Of a stretch of 64,000 nucleotides of DNA, positions 9,755 to 18,720 are shown piece by piece. The DNA lies in contig NZ_CP010523.2 of assembly GCF_000828055.2 (NCBI RefSeq), forward strand, positions 186,001 to 250,000, written 5' to 3'. Numbering within the stretch: position 1 is the first letter of the stretch; each line of letters begins with the position of its first letter. This DNA comes from Klebsiella variicola. GTDB taxonomy: Bacteria > Pseudomonadota > Gammaproteobacteria > Enterobacterales > Enterobacteriaceae. The notes beneath the pieces were generated by a model. That model worked only from the letters and a program-made list of their open reading frames with translations. It did no database searches and had not been told where the DNA came from. Made by a program: the position numbers and the translations under genes.

Positions 9755-10126
9755 ATGAACACAAAACGCAACATTGCCAGGGTGATGATGGCAGCAGGAT
9801 CGCTGGTTTATCTGCTCGGTATCTGGCGAACCTGCCCGTTGTTTAGCGGTAAAGGTTATTTTCTCGGCGTACTGGTGATGGGGATGTTTGCCGTCCTCGC
9901 CCATCAGCGCGCCAGCCAGTGGCAGGAACAGGACGACGGCTTTATTGCCTTATGTCGGCTGGTGCTGTTGCTATCGGTCGGCCTGCTGCTGGTTGGCGCC
10001 TGGTATGTGCCGGCAGACTGGCATGAAAAAGCCGTCTATATCGCGGCGTGGTTTGTCTGCTTATATGGCGCATCGGCAACCCCCGAACGGACCCGCGTCG
10101 CCCGGGCGATGCAAAAAACGGAATAA
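9755..10126 (+). CDS. yiaB: YiaB, YiaAB-family inner membrane protein
   Basis: A 123-residue hydrophobic protein with four predicted membrane segments in two hairpins. It matches E. coli YiaB (113 residues) in its N-terminal VYLLGIWRTCPLFSGKGYFLGVL region, the YiaAB two-helix signature. The ATG at 9755 follows AGGGAGGTG. The function is unknown; the paralogous yiaA follows after about 34 bases and the two are probably co-transcribed. The C-terminal tail is Arg-rich and presumably cytoplasmic. Confidence 0.85.
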   Translation: MNTKRNIARVMMAAGSLVYLLGIWRTCPLFSGKGYFLGVLVMGMFAVLAHQRASQWQEQDDGFIALCRLVLLLSVGLLLVGAWYVPADWHEKAVYIAAWFVCLYGASATPERTRVARAMQKTE

Positions 10127-10160
10127 GCGCCGCCCCGAGGCGCGTAAAAGGTAAAAAGTG

Positions 10161-10604
10161 ATGGAAAACAAGCACGCGACGTATTCTCCGGCGTTTCATT
10201 TGATCTCCTGGATTGCCCTGATCGGCGGCATCGTCACCTATCTGGTGGGGCTGTGGAATGCCGATATGCAGTTGAATGAGAAAGGCTATTATTTTGCTGT
10301 CCTGGTACTGGGGCTGTTTGCCGCGGCATCTTATCAAAAGACGGTGCGCGATAAGTATGAAGCCATTCCGACCACCGCGCTGTACTACACCACCTGCCTG
10401 GTGGTCTTCGTTATCGCTGTAGGTCTGCTGGTTATCGGACTGTGGAATGCCACTCTGCTGCTCAGCGAGAAAGGGTTCTATGGGCTGGCGTACTTTTTGA
10501 GCCTGTTTGGCGCTGTTGCGGTGCAGAAAAACGTGCGTGATGCCTGGGACCCGACGCGCTTACGGGAACCTCTCAGCGTGACGGAAGAGGGGCCTGAGTC
10601 GTAA
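10161..10604 (+). CDS. yiaA: YiaA, YiaAB-family inner membrane protein
   Basis: A 147-residue membrane protein very similar to E. coli YiaA (145). It holds two YiaAB units, recognisable as [28 protein letters not shown] and the internally similar [28 protein letters not shown], so four membrane helices are expected. I prefer the ATG at 10161 (MENKHA, as MDNK in E. coli) with AAAGG upstream over the GTG one codon earlier. The function is unknown. A GC-rich hairpin (AGGGGCC 10588-10594 with GGCCCCT 10609-10615) spans the stop codon. Confidence 0.9.
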   Translation: MENKHATYSPAFHLISWIALIGGIVTYLVGLWNADMQLNEKGYYFAVLVLGLFAAASYQKTVRDKYEAIPTTALYYTTCLVVFVIAVGLLVIGLWNATLLLSEKGFYGLAYFLSLFGAVAVQKNVRDAWDPTRLREPLSVTEEGPES

Positions 10605-10630
10605 GTCGGGCCCCTCCGGGTGGCGGACCG

Positions 10631-11626
10631 TTAGCTGACCAGCCGGCGGCTATCAATCCGCTGCACCAGGCCTGACAGCAGCAGGCTGCCGAGCAGGGCG
10701 GCGCTAAATATCCACACAATGTCCAGCAGCGGCCAGCGGGACAGCTCCAGATGGCTGGCGCGCAGCGCATGCACTATCAGGGCATGGAAACCGTAGATCC
10801 CCAGTGAATGTCGCGCAATGCAGGCGATACCGGGCAGGGGACGTGCGTTAAGCCAGTTTTTGGCCAGCGTCAGCAGGGCGACCGCGCAAACGAACACCGC
10901 CGGCCCGCAGTAGAGATACCAGGTGTCGCCAAAGTCTCCGCGCCAGCGCAGCTCATGCAACGTGCCGCGGGAGATAACCCACACGGCGGCGATGAACAGC
11001 GCGGCGCAGAGCGGGGTCAGCCATTTTTTATCGGTGTCCAGGGTGCCAATGGCTCTGCCCAGCACGCCGTAGAGCACGTAGTAGAAGGTATCGCCGTTGA
11101 TATAGAGGTTGACTGGCAGCCACTCAATCCCGGCGGCTTTGACGCTGACCATATTGGGGTTGGCCAGAATACCGAGGATCGCCATCAGCGCCAGCAGCAT
11201 TTTGCCGCTGACGGACTTAACCTGAATCAGCGGTGAGAGCAGGTAGATGACGGCGATAGCAAAGAAAAACCACAGGTGGTAGAAGACGGGCTTCTGCAGC
11301 AAATTCTTTAACGATAGCTCGACGTTGATATGGGTAAACAGCGCGATATACAGCAGAGACAGCGCGCTATAGAACGCAATGCACAAACCAATTCGCCAGA
11401 AATGGCGCGGCTGGGCGCTGCGCTCGCCAAAAAACAGGTATCCCGAGATCATAAAAAACAGCGGCACGCTGACGCGGGAGGCGGAATTGAGCAGATTAGC
11501 GATGTCCCATTCCATAAGGGTGATGGCATGCGGATGAGTGATATACCAACTGGTACTGTGGATCATCACCACCATCATGCAGGCGATACCGCGCAGGTTG
11601 GTGATCCAGTGTATCTTTTCTTGCAT
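10631..11626 (-). CDS. wecH: WecH, enterobacterial common antigen O-acetyltransferase
   Basis: A 331-residue integral membrane acyltransferase (acyltransferase-3 family), the same length as E. coli WecH/YiaH. In E. coli it O-acetylates GlcNAc residues of enterobacterial common antigen. About ten hydrophobic segments are visible. The family's N-terminal [19 protein letters not shown], with its conserved Arg and His, is intact, as is [14 protein letters not shown]. The ATG at 11626 has GAGGGACTG upstream. It is transcribed leftward, divergent from ysaB. Confidence 0.95.
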   Translation of the reverse strand: MQEKIHWITNLRGIACMMVVMIHSTSWYITHPHAITLMEWDIANLLNSASRVSVPLFFMISGYLFFGERSAQPRHFWRIGLCIAFYSALSLLYIALFTHINVELSLKNLLQKPVFYHLWFFFAIAVIYLLSPLIQVKSVSGKMLLALMAILGILANPNMVSVKAAGIEWLPVNLYINGDTFYYVLYGVLGRAIGTLDTDKKWLTPLCAALFIAAVWVISRGTLHELRWRGDFGDTWYLYCGPAVFVCAVALLTLAKNWLNARPLPGIACIARHSLGIYGFHALIVHALRASHLELSRWPLLDIVWIFSAALLGSLLLSGLVQRIDSRRLVS

Positions 11627-11805
11627 CAGTCCCTCAAAGTCTGCTGGCGAAATAAGGTCTGACCCGCCTTATGTCCCGGTGTCGCAATAGATTAGTCTGA
11701 GTTTTCGGTCACAGACTTGTCGCGGTTTTATGATATTCGCAAAATACCTGTAATACTGAATCTTTACGATAACAACTTGCTAACAAGGCGGTGGAGGAGT
11801 ACGTG

Positions 11806-12105
11806 GTGAAAGGTGTTGTTTCCGTTATGCTGGTGCTGCTCCTCGCGGGCTGCAGCGAGACCATTTCTCCCCCGGCGCAAAAAGCGCAGCGCGCACGCAT
11901 TACTCCGCAAACGACGCTCAATATGGCCCAGCTTTGCAAGGATCAGGCCGCTATTCGCTACAACACGCAAACGCAGCTCGTTGACGTGAACCATTTTGAA
12001 CAATTCCAGGCGAGCTATGAGCTTTCGGGGCGGACCGGCAAGAATGAGCGTTTCATCTGTTCCTTTGACCCGGACGGCCAGTTTATGCATCTTTCGATGC
12101 GCTGA
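11806..12105 (+). CDS. ysaB: YsaB lipoprotein
   Basis: A 99-residue predicted outer-membrane lipoprotein matching E. coli YsaB in length and in the C-terminal half (LCKDQAAIRYNT, FEQFQASYEL, FICSFDPDGQFMHLSMR). The signal peptide ends in the lipobox LAGC, with Ser at +2 favouring outer-membrane sorting. I choose the GTG at 11806 because GGAGG (11793-11797) is eight bases upstream and the length then equals E. coli YsaB; in-frame GTGs at 11791 and 11803 are less likely. The function is unknown. It lies divergent from wecH and upstream of glyQ. Confidence 0.85.
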   Translation: MKGVVSVMLVLLLAGCSETISPPAQKAQRARITPQTTLNMAQLCKDQAAIRYNTQTQLVDVNHFEQFQASYELSGRTGKNERFICSFDPDGQFMHLSMR

Positions 12106-12232
12106 ATCGACCCCGGCTGGCGTAAATTTCGTCCGTTTTCCTGAAACAACGCCGTTTCGTACTGTATATCTCGCAGCCAGCGGGTATACTGACTCCTTCC
12201 TTTAAATCCACACGTATCCAGCACGAAATCAT

Positions 12233-13144
12233 ATGCAAAAGTTTGATACCAGGACCTTCCAGGGCCTGATCCTGACCTTACAGGATTACTGGGCTCGTCA
12301 GGGCTGCACCATTGTTCAACCACTGGACATGGAAGTCGGCGCCGGCACCTCTCACCCGATGACCTGCCTGCGCGCGTTAGGGCCGGAGCCAATGGCGACC
12401 GCCTACGTGCAGCCTTCCCGTCGTCCAACCGATGGCCGCTATGGCGAAAACCCGAACCGTTTACAGCACTACTATCAGTTCCAGGTGGTGATTAAGCCCT
12501 CGCCGGACAACATTCAGGAGCTGTACCTCGGATCGCTGAAAGAGCTGGGTATGGACCCGACCATTCACGATATTCGTTTTGTCGAAGACAACTGGGAAAA
12601 CCCGACGCTGGGCGCCTGGGGTCTGGGCTGGGAAGTGTGGCTCAACGGCATGGAAGTGACGCAGTTCACCTACTTCCAGCAGGTGGGCGGCCTCGAGTGT
12701 AAGCCGGTGACCGGCGAGATCACCTACGGTCTGGAGCGTCTGGCGATGTACATCCAGGGCGTGGACAGCGTTTATGACCTGGTCTGGAGCAATGGCCCAC
12801 TGGGTAAAACCACTTACGGCGACGTGTTCCACCAGAATGAAGTGGAGCAGTCCACCTATAACTTCGAATACGCCGACGTCGACTTCCTGTTCTCCTGCTT
12901 TGAGCAGTATGAGAAAGAGGCCCAGCAGCTGCTGGCGCTGGAGACCCCGCTGCCGCTGCCGGCCTATGAACGTATTTTGAAAGCGGCTCACAGCTTTAAC
13001 CTGCTGGATGCGCGTAAAGCCATCTCCGTCACCGAGCGTCAGCGCTATATTCTGCGCATTCGCACCCTGACTAAAGCAGTGGCGGAAGCGTACTACGCTT
13101 CCCGTGAAGCGCTCGGCTTCCCGATGTGCAACAAGAATAAATAA
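12233..13144 (+). CDS. glyQ: GlyQ, glycyl-tRNA synthetase alpha subunit
   Basis: The catalytic alpha subunit of the heterotetrameric class II glycyl-tRNA synthetase (EC 6.1.1.14), 303 residues, equal to E. coli and nearly identical. Class II motif segments such as [18 protein letters not shown] and [17 protein letters not shown] are present. glyS begins nine bases after the stop, so the two form an operon. A -10-like TATACT lies at 12185-12190, about 45 bases before the start, but no good -35 is seen. Confidence 0.98.
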   Translation: MQKFDTRTFQGLILTLQDYWARQGCTIVQPLDMEVGAGTSHPMTCLRALGPEPMATAYVQPSRRPTDGRYGENPNRLQHYYQFQVVIKPSPDNIQELYLGSLKELGMDPTIHDIRFVEDNWENPTLGAWGLGWEVWLNGMEVTQFTYFQQVGGLECKPVTGEITYGLERLAMYIQGVDSVYDLVWSNGPLGKTTYGDVFHQNEVEQSTYNFEYADVDFLFSCFEQYEKEAQQLLALETPLPLPAYERILKAAHSFNLLDARKAISVTERQRYILRIRTLTKAVAEAYYASREALGFPMCNKNK

Positions 13145-13153
13145 GAGGCGGCC

Positions 13154-15223
13154 ATGTCTGAGAATACTTTTCTGGTGGAAATCGGCACTGAAGAGCTGCC
13201 ACCAAAAGCGCTGCGCAGCCTGGCGGAATCTTTTGCTGCGAACGTGACCGCGGAGCTGGATAACGCCGGCCTCGCGCACGGTAAAGTGGAATGGTTTGCC
13301 GCCCCGCGTCGTCTGGCGCTGAAGGTAGCCAACCTGGCGGCGGCGCAAGCCGATCGCGAAGTGGAAAAACGCGGCCCGGCTATTGCCCAGGCGTTCGATG
13401 CCGAAGGCAAGCCAAGCAAAGCGGCCGAAGGCTGGGCGCGCGGCTGCGGTATCACCGTCGATCAGGCCGAACGTCTGACCACCGACAAAGGCGAGTGGCT
13501 GCTGTATCGCGCCCATGTAAAGGGCGAAAGCACTGAAGCGCTGCTGCCGAACATGATTGCCAGCTCGCTGGCGAAGCTGCCGATCCCGAAACTGATGCGC
13601 TGGGGCGCGTCTGACGTCCACTTCGTGCGTCCGGTTCACACGGTGACTTTGCTGCTGGGTGACAAAGTGATCCCGGCCACTATCCTCGGTATTCCGTCCG
13701 ATCGCGTGATTCGCGGGCATCGCTTTATGGGTGAGCCGGAGTTCACTATCGATCATGCCGACCAGTACCCGCAGATCCTGCTGGAGCGCGGTAAAGTCAT
13801 CGCCGATTACGAACAGCGTAAAGCCAAAATCAAAGCCGATGCGGAAGAGGCGGCGCGTAAGATTGGCGGTCAAGCCGATCTGAGCGAAAGCCTGCTGGAA
13901 GAAGTCACCTCGCTGGTGGAATGGCCGGTGGTGCTGACGGCGAAGTTCGAAGAAAAATTCCTCGCGGTGCCGTCCGAAGCGCTGGTTTACACCATGAAGG
14001 GCGACCAGAAGTACTTCCCGGTCTACGACAATGCCGGCAAACTGCTGCCGAACTTTATCTTCGTAGCCAACATCGAGTCCAAAGATCCGCAGCAGATCAT
14101 CTCCGGTAACGAGAAGGTGGTTCGTCCGCGTCTGGCCGATGCTGAATTCTTCTTCAACACCGACCGTAAAAAACGTCTGGAAGATAACCTGCCGCGTCTG
14201 GAAACCGTGCTGTTCCAACAGCAACTTGGGACCCTGCGCGACAAGACCGATCGCATTCAGGCGCTGGCGGGCTGGATTGCCGGGCAGATTGGCGCTGATG
14301 TGAACCATGCGACCCGCGCGGGCCTGCTGTCCAAGTGCGACCTGATGACCAACATGGTCTTCGAGTTCACCGACACCCAGGGCGTGATGGGGATGCACTA
14401 CGCGCGCCATGATGGCGAAGCGGAAGATGTGGCCGTGGCGCTGAACGAACAGTATCAGCCGCGCTTTGCCGGCGACGCGCTGCCGTCTAACCCGGTTGCC
14501 TGCGCGGTGGCGATTGCCGATAAGATGGACACCCTGGCGGGTATCTTTGGTATCGGGCAGCATCCGAAAGGCGATAAAGACCCGTTTGCGCTGCGCCGCG
14601 CCGCGCTGGGCGTGCTGCGTATCATTGTTGAGAAGAACCTGAATCTCGATCTGCAAACGCTGACCGAAGAAGCGGTGCGTCTGTACGGTGAGAAGCTGAC
14701 CAACGCCAACGTGGTTGATGATGTGATCGACTTTATGCTGGGCCGCTTCCGCGCCTGGTATCAGGACGAAGGTTACGGCGTCGACACGATCCAGGCGGTA
14801 CTGGCGCGTCGTCCAACCCGCCCGGCGGATTTTGATGCGCGCATGAAAGCCGTATCGCACTTCCGTACCCTGGAAGAGTCCTCCGCGCTGGCGGCGGCAA
14901 ACAAACGTGTCTCCAACATCCTCGCGAAATCCGACGAGACGCTGAACGACATCGTTCACGCTTCAGTGCTGAAAGAAGCGGCGGAAATCAAGCTGGCGGG
15001 CAATCTGGTGGTGCTGCGCGACAAACTGCAGCCGTATTTCGCCGCAGGCCGTTATCAGGATGCGTTGATCGAGCTGGCTGCGCTGCGCGAGCCGGTGGAT
15101 GAATTCTTCGAGAACGTGATGGTTAACGCTGAAGACAAAGATGTTCGCATCAACCGTCTGACGCTGCTGTCCAAACTGCGTGAACTGTTCCTGCAGGTCG
15201 CGGATATTTCTCTGCTGCAGTAA
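13154..15223 (+). CDS. glyS: GlyS, glycyl-tRNA synthetase beta subunit
   Basis: The 689-residue beta subunit, required for tRNA(Gly) recognition together with GlyQ; the length equals E. coli GlyS. The N-terminal [19 protein letters not shown], the segment [18 protein letters not shown] and the C-terminal anticodon-binding DALR-type region (about residues 580-680) are all present. The ATG at 13154 follows AAGAGGCGG. A clean intrinsic terminator ends the operon. A very long antisense frame across this gene is a codon-bias artefact. Confidence 0.98.
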   Translation: MSENTFLVEIGTEELPPKALRSLAESFAANVTAELDNAGLAHGKVEWFAAPRRLALKVANLAAAQADREVEKRGPAIAQAFDAEGKPSKAAEGWARGCGITVDQAERLTTDKGEWLLYRAHVKGESTEALLPNMIASSLAKLPIPKLMRWGASDVHFVRPVHTVTLLLGDKVIPATILGIPSDRVIRGHRFMGEPEFTIDHADQYPQILLERGKVIADYEQRKAKIKADAEEAARKIGGQADLSESLLEEVTSLVEWPVVLTAKFEEKFLAVPSEALVYTMKGDQKYFPVYDNAGKLLPNFIFVANIESKDPQQIISGNEKVVRPRLADAEFFFNTDRKKRLEDNLPRLETVLFQQQLGTLRDKTDRIQALAGWIAGQIGADVNHATRAGLLSKCDLMTNMVFEFTDTQGVMGMHYARHDGEAEDVAVALNEQYQPRFAGDALPSNPVACAVAIADKMDTLAGIFGIGQHPKGDKDPFALRRAALGVLRIIVEKNLNLDLQTLTEEAVRLYGEKLTNANVVDDVIDFMLGRFRAWYQDEGYGVDTIQAVLARRPTRPADFDARMKAVSHFRTLEESSALAAANKRVSNILAKSDETLNDIVHASVLKEAAEIKLAGNLVVLRDKLQPYFAAGRYQDALIELAALREPVDEFFENVMVNAEDKDVRINRLTLLSKLRELFLQVADISLLQ

Positions 15224-15244
15224 GCGTATCGGTAATAATAAAAG

Positions 15245-15268
15245 ACCTGCCTCAGGGCAGGTTTTTTT
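15245..15268 (+). terminator. glyQS terminator
   Basis: ACCTGCC (15245-15251) pairs with GGCAGGT (15256-15262) around TCAG and leads into a seven-T run. Confidence 0.9.
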
Positions 15269-15450
15269 ATACGTGAAATATAAATAGATGAACCGTTAAT
15301 AATTCTGTCATTGATATCTTCATTATTTACATTCATCGATAAGAAATGTTTTAGGAATATATAAACATAATTCCGTGAGGTATTTACGCTAGAATGGCGG
15401 CGGGTGCTTGAGACTGTGTGTCTCAGGTATTCAGCGGGAGACAGACAGAG

Positions 15451-15520
15451 AAAAGCCCCACCTGATAGTAATCAAAGTGAGGCTCCCCTATGCATGAACA
15501 CCATAAGAGTAGCCTCTTAC
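15451..15520 (-). ncRNA. sokA: probable SokA-type antisense RNA
   Basis: On the minus strand a hairpin AGCCTCAC/GTGGGGCT (15484-15477 with 15461-15454, one G-T pair) is followed by TTTTC, a convincing terminator pointing away from hokA. A weak promoter-like pair (TTGATT, 17 bases, TACTCT) lies in the reverse complement of about 15499-15530. The resulting short RNA would overlap the upstream in-frame start of hokA, as Sok RNAs do. The 5' end is approximate, and the call depends on the hok family. Confidence 0.45.
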
Positions 15521-15702
15521 TTGTTGAAAATCAACACTGGAGGCGAGGAATGCCGCAAAAGTATTTGTTGTTTGGCTTAGTAGTGATTTGCTTCACTATT
15601 TTATTATTGACCTGGATGGTTCGTGATTCGCTATGTGAATTACAGCTCAGGCAGGGAAATATTGAGCTGGTGGCATTCTTAGCCTGTGATATTAAACAGT
15701 AA
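15490..15702 (+). CDS. in-frame Mok-like extension of hokA
   Basis: An ATG at 15490 opens a 70-codon frame that contains hokA as its last 50 codons. The 20 added residues (MHEHHKSSLLLVENQHWRRG) are hydrophilic and are not part of the toxin. In the hok/sok family, translation of such an upstream mok frame is coupled to hok, and Sok blocks it. Whether this start is used is unproven; GTGAGG at 15477-15482 could serve as ribosome site. Confidence 0.35.
   Translation: MHEHHKSSLLLVENQHWRRGMPQKYLLFGLVVICFTILLLTWMVRDSLCELQLRQGNIELVAFLACDIKQ
15550..15702 (+). CDS. hokA: HokA-type small membrane toxin
   Basis: A 50-residue toxin of the Hok/Gef family, clearly similar to E. coli HokA, starting MPQKYLLFGLVVICFTILLL. 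It has one membrane segment (about residues 6-24), the family signature TWMVRDSLCELQLRQG and a second Cys in FLACDIKQ. Hok proteins depolarise the inner membrane when their mRNA escapes antisense control. The ATG at 15550 follows GGCGAGGA. It lies between glyS and cspA, as in E. coli. A downstream hairpin (GGTGGGGATC/TATCCCCACC near 15711-15730) may take part in the mRNA fold-back. Confidence 0.85.
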   Translation: MPQKYLLFGLVVICFTILLLTWMVRDSLCELQLRQGNIELVAFLACDIKQ

Positions 15703-15790
15703 GAGCATCTGGTGGGGATCTATCCCCACCATGCTTGCAGTGTCAGGCATTCTCAATGCACCCTTTCATTGTTCACCAAATAAATCATTT

Positions 15791-15820
15791 GCCTCCTGAT
15801 ATCAGGAGGCCTTTTTATTT
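15791..15820 (+). terminator. hokA transcript terminator
   Basis: A perfect 20-base palindrome, GCCTCCTGAT/ATCAGGAGGC (15791-15810), is followed by CTTTTTATTTTT. It ends the hokA transcript before the ABC-F gene. Confidence 0.85.
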
Positions 15821-16002
15821 TTACACGATCGTTGAATAAACAGGCTTGCAACGCATACCGGAGTGTGGCTATCCTATGTCCCGACGAATTCCTCGTCTCA
15901 CCGGAGCGCGCCCCACAAATGAACAAACACGACTGATGAATTTCACGCCTTACCTCGCAGATGTTGCGGGTAGGGGAGTATTGATTTCATTCAGGAGTGC
16001 TT

Positions 16003-17622
16003 ATGGCTCATTGCGCCCATATCCCCGCTTTTGTTTTACATCAGGTCACCTGTCAGTTTGCGACGGGAGATACGCTATTTGGTCCGCTGAATTTATCGCT
16101 GGAATCGTCGCTTTGCGGCCTGGTCGGCCGGAACGGCGTCGGCAAGACGCGTCTGCTACGTCTGCTGGCCGGTCTGGATTCCCCCGCCGACGGTCATATT
16201 GAACGCGCGGCTTCCATTGCCTGGGTGGCGCAGCAGCCGAACGTCACGCCAGAGATGACCCTCGCGGCGCTGCTGGGCTATGCGCCGATATTTGATGCCT
16301 TGTCTCGCCTTGAACAGGGTCAAGTGCTGGCTGCCGATTTCGATCTATTGGATGGCCACTGGGATCTCCCCGATCGCCTGAGTTTAGCTTTCCGTGAAGC
16401 CGATCTCCCGCCGTTCTCTGCCGATCGTCCCGTTTTTTCACTCAGCGGCGGCGAGCGGATGAAGGCTCTGCTGTGCGGCGCCTTTGTCTCCGGCGCCGAT
16501 TATCTGCTGCTGGATGAGCCCACCAACCATCTGGACCGCCAGGGGCGGGAGTGGCTCTATCACCAACTGGAAAGCTGGCAGGGTGGGGCTCTGATCGCCA
16601 GCCACGACCGCGAGTTACTGACGCGGATGCCGAGGATTATTGAGCTGACGCCGACGGCGCTGCGCAGCTACGGCGGCAACTATGATGAATATCAGCGCCA
16701 GCGTATGGCGGAGCAGCAGGCTGCGCGCGCGGCGCTGGAGCATGCTGTGACCGAGCGACGGCGCACCCGCGCGCGAATGCAAAAGGAGCATGACGCCGCC
16801 CAGCGGCGCTCGGCTCAGACGCTGCGGACCGTTGATACGCTAAATATTGCCTCGTTTGAACGTGTGAAGTACAAAGGTGCGGCAAAAGAGCGCCCGGGAA
16901 CGCTGCGCCGTCAGCATCGTGAACAGAACAGCAGTCTGAATGCCGCCGTGCAGCAGGCACGGGAGCGGGTAGAAGACGACAATCCGGTGATGTTTACCCT
17001 GCCGGGTAGCGAAGTGGCCGCCGGCAAGCAGGTTCTGGTGGTGGAAGCATTGCAGCTCGCCCATTCACCCGCTGCACCTCTGGACTGGCGTATGGATGGT
17101 CCGATGCGTATTGCGCTAAAGGGACCGAACGGCTGTGGCAAAACCACTTTGCTGAAAACGCTGCTGGGACTGGAGCAGGCCCTCTCAGGCGATGTCCGGC
17201 TGTCGGTGAGCGCGGCTTATCTGGATCAACATCTGACACAGCTGGATCTGTCGTTATCGGTCATGGCGCACCTGAGCCTGGACGATACCCCGCTGGATGA
17301 GGGCCTTCTGCGCACCCGTCTGGCGCAGCTCCAGCTTGGCGCGGATAAGGTCACTCTGCCGTTGGCGACGCTCAGCGGCGGTGAGCGTCTGAAAGCGGCC
17401 CTGGCGTGCGTGCTCTGGCGACGCGATCCCGCTCAGCTGCTTTTGCTGGATGAGCCGACCAACCATCTCGATTTAGCATCGACACAGGCTATTGAAAGCG
17501 CGCTGGCGGCGTTTCCAGGCGCGATGCTGGTGGTGTCACATGATGAGGCTTTTTTACACGGTCTGAAGCTGACCCATAGCCTGGCGTGGCGGGAGACGGG
17601 CTGGCACTTTTCCCTGCTCTGA
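16003..17622 (+). CDS. ABC-F family ATPase
   Basis: A 539-residue soluble protein with two ABC ATPase domains and no membrane segments, so it belongs to the ABC-F class that acts on ribosomes and not in transport. Domain 1 has GRNGVGKTR, LSGGERMKALL and LLLDEPTNHLD. Domain 2 has GPNGCGKTT, LSGGERLKAAL and LLLLDEPTNHLD, with the switch His in SHDEAF. Between them lies a charged Arg/Gln-rich linker (about residues 225-330). It is not obviously EttA, Uup, YbiT or YheS of E. coli, and no such gene occupies this site in E. coli. The ATG at 16003 follows CAGGAG. The substrate is unknown; ribosome protection or translation quality control is inference. Confidence 0.85.
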   Translation: MAHCAHIPAFVLHQVTCQFATGDTLFGPLNLSLESSLCGLVGRNGVGKTRLLRLLAGLDSPADGHIERAASIAWVAQQPNVTPEMTLAALLGYAPIFDALSRLEQGQVLAADFDLLDGHWDLPDRLSLAFREADLPPFSADRPVFSLSGGERMKALLCGAFVSGADYLLLDEPTNHLDRQGREWLYHQLESWQGGALIASHDRELLTRMPRIIELTPTALRSYGGNYDEYQRQRMAEQQAARAALEHAVTERRRTRARMQKEHDAAQRRSAQTLRTVDTLNIASFERVKYKGAAKERPGTLRRQHREQNSSLNAAVQQARERVEDDNPVMFTLPGSEVAAGKQVLVVEALQLAHSPAAPLDWRMDGPMRIALKGPNGCGKTTLLKTLLGLEQALSGDVRLSVSAAYLDQHLTQLDLSLSVMAHLSLDDTPLDEGLLRTRLAQLQLGADKVTLPLATLSGGERLKAALACVLWRRDPAQLLLLDEPTNHLDLASTQAIESALAAFPGAMLVVSHDEAFLHGLKLTHSLAWRETGWHFSLL

Positions 17623-17626
17623 ATGC

Positions 17627-17660
17627 CCAACAGCCGCCATCGTATGCTGGCGGCTGTTGG
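17627..17660 (+). other. strong hairpin after the ABC-F gene
   Basis: A 13-pair stem, CCAACAGCCGCCA (17627-17639) with TGGCGGCTGTTGG (17648-17660), begins five bases after the ABC-F stop. No T run follows on either strand, so termination efficiency is uncertain. Confidence 0.55.
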
Positions 17661-17668
17661 CGACAGAT

Positions 17669-17698
17669 AAAAAAAATCCCCGCCATCAGGCAGGGATT
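17669..17698 (-). terminator. cspA terminator
   Basis: On the minus strand AATCCCTGCC pairs with GGCGGGGATT around TGAT and runs into at least eight T residues. It lies about 22 bases after the cspA stop codon. Confidence 0.85.
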
Positions 17699-17720
17699 CT
17701 CGATTCTTAGCGGCTTGAAC

Positions 17721-17933
17721 TTACAGAGAAGTTACGTTGCCAGCTGCCGGGCCTTTAGCGCCGCTTTCGATGGTGAAGGAAACTTTCTGACCTTCGTCCA
17801 GGGATTTGTAGCCATCGTTCTGGATAGCAGAGAAGTGTACGAACACGTCTTTAGAGCCATCGTCAGGAGTGATGAAGCCGAAGCCTTTGTCAGCGTTGAA
17901 CCATTTTACGATACCAGTCATTTTACCGGACAT
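17721..17933 (-). CDS. cspA: CspA, major cold-shock RNA chaperone
   Basis: A 70-residue OB-fold RNA/DNA chaperone that melts RNA structure after a temperature drop. From memory, the sequence is identical to E. coli CspA. The RNP1-type motif KGFGFITPD and RNP2-type motif DVFVHFSAI carry the aromatic binding residues. The ATG at 17933 follows AAAGGTAATTCACT, and expression should be set by the long cold-shock leader described separately. Confidence 0.98.
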
Positions 17934-18088
17934 AGTGAATTACCTTTAAAAAAATAAGTGAGCCTTGCGGCGTAGCGGTCTGGACTACAGATTTAAAGCG
18001 ATAAAGGGAAAGTTCACTACGGGGGTATCTTTGGATAACCTTAGAAGGACTGCTCTATTCGACTGCTCTGTGGTCTGTACATCAAACC
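17934..18088 (-). promoter_or_regulatory. cspA cold-shock 5' leader with cold box
   Basis: About 155 bases separate the predicted start site from the cspA ATG, matching the ~159-base thermosensing leader of E. coli. The cold box TGATGTACAGA (18084-18074) differs from the E. coli TGACGTACAGA at one position. The segment just before the start codon is also conserved. The leader RNA should refold with temperature to control stability and translation. Confidence 0.75.
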
Positions 18089-18095
18089 TGCGAGC

Positions 18096-18124
18096 ATTAA
18101 CGCACGTTCAGCACCTGATAGCAA
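18096..18124 (-). promoter_or_regulatory. cspA promoter
   Basis: On the minus strand TTGCTA (18124-18119), a 17-base spacer and GTTAAT (18101-18096) form a sigma-70 promoter. A run of A/T bases upstream (18125-18134) resembles an UP element. It sits just before the predicted cspA start. Confidence 0.65.
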
Positions 18125-18184
18125 ACTTTTTTTACGGTGCAGCGGCAAAAGCCCCCTTACTGACCCATGCCGCTGCGCGCTGGA

Positions 18185-18475
18185 TTAATCGAGTAACTGT
18201 CGTGAAAGCTGTGGATTGGCCTGAATCAGGCGCATCAATTTCAGCTCGGTGGGAGACGGTCTAACCCGTCTCGACTCCCACTCTCTTACCATGGCGACGC
18301 TCACGCCCATGACGTTGGCAAAGTCGTCAATCTTAAGTCCAGTGCCTTTACGCAGTTGCTCAAATTCACTAAACACAGTGGACTTACGGTTTGAGGTAAG
18401 TTTCTGATTATCATCCTTAAATACGATGTGTTCCAGGCTGCTCAGCAGTTCAAACACGGGATCTTTATATTCCAT
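18185..18475 (-). CDS. yiaG: YiaG, XRE-family HTH protein
   Basis: A 96-residue DNA-binding protein equal in length to E. coli YiaG. The C-terminal half holds an XRE/Cro-type helix-turn-helix of the HigA2-like antitoxin type (LRKGTGLKIDDFANVMGVS then MVREWESRRVRPS). No toxin partner lies beside it, so it is a solitary regulator of unknown target. The ATG at 18475 follows AAAGGAG on the minus strand. The stop lies about 60 bases upstream of the cspA promoter. Confidence 0.92.
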   Translation of the reverse strand: MEYKDPVFELLSSLEHIVFKDDNQKLTSNRKSTVFSEFEQLRKGTGLKIDDFANVMGVSVAMVREWESRRVRPSPTELKLMRLIQANPQLSRQLLD

Positions 18476-18680
18476 TGAGAACTCCTTTTATCACACAGCG
18501 GAAGAGATTTTTTATAAAGCTCTTTAAGAATAGTCAGAAAATCGTGCAGCGGATGGTAACGTCCGTGATTATTTGCCAACAGGCTATCGAATCGGCCCCG
18601 GCAGCCAAACGGCAGTGGAGCCTAAGAGAATGATTACTAACGCGATGAGATGGCTTCGAAAATTTTTGTAAACGGATAAG

Positions 18681-18716
18681 AAAAAAGCGGCAAAGCCGGC
18701 GCGGGCCGCCGGCTTA
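18681..18716 (-). terminator. terminator of the AAHS transporter gene
   Basis: On the minus strand AAGCCGGC/GCCGGCTT with a seven-base GC loop is followed by TTGCCGCTTTTTT. The T run is six bases after the stem, so strength is moderate. The remaining bases 18476-18680 between yiaG and this hairpin show no other feature I can support. Confidence 0.6.
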
Positions 18717-18720
18717 ACAA

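Noticed and set aside
12461-14959. 832-codon minus-strand open frame across glyQ/glyS
   Set aside because: It is antisense to two highly conserved synthetase genes, is rich in His/Arg/Gln and has no family motif. It is a by-product of GC-rich codon bias.
15846-16202. 118-codon frame overlapping the start of the ABC-F gene
   Set aside because: It overlaps the ABC-F gene in another frame and has no coding signature. Only a short leader role was kept as a finding.
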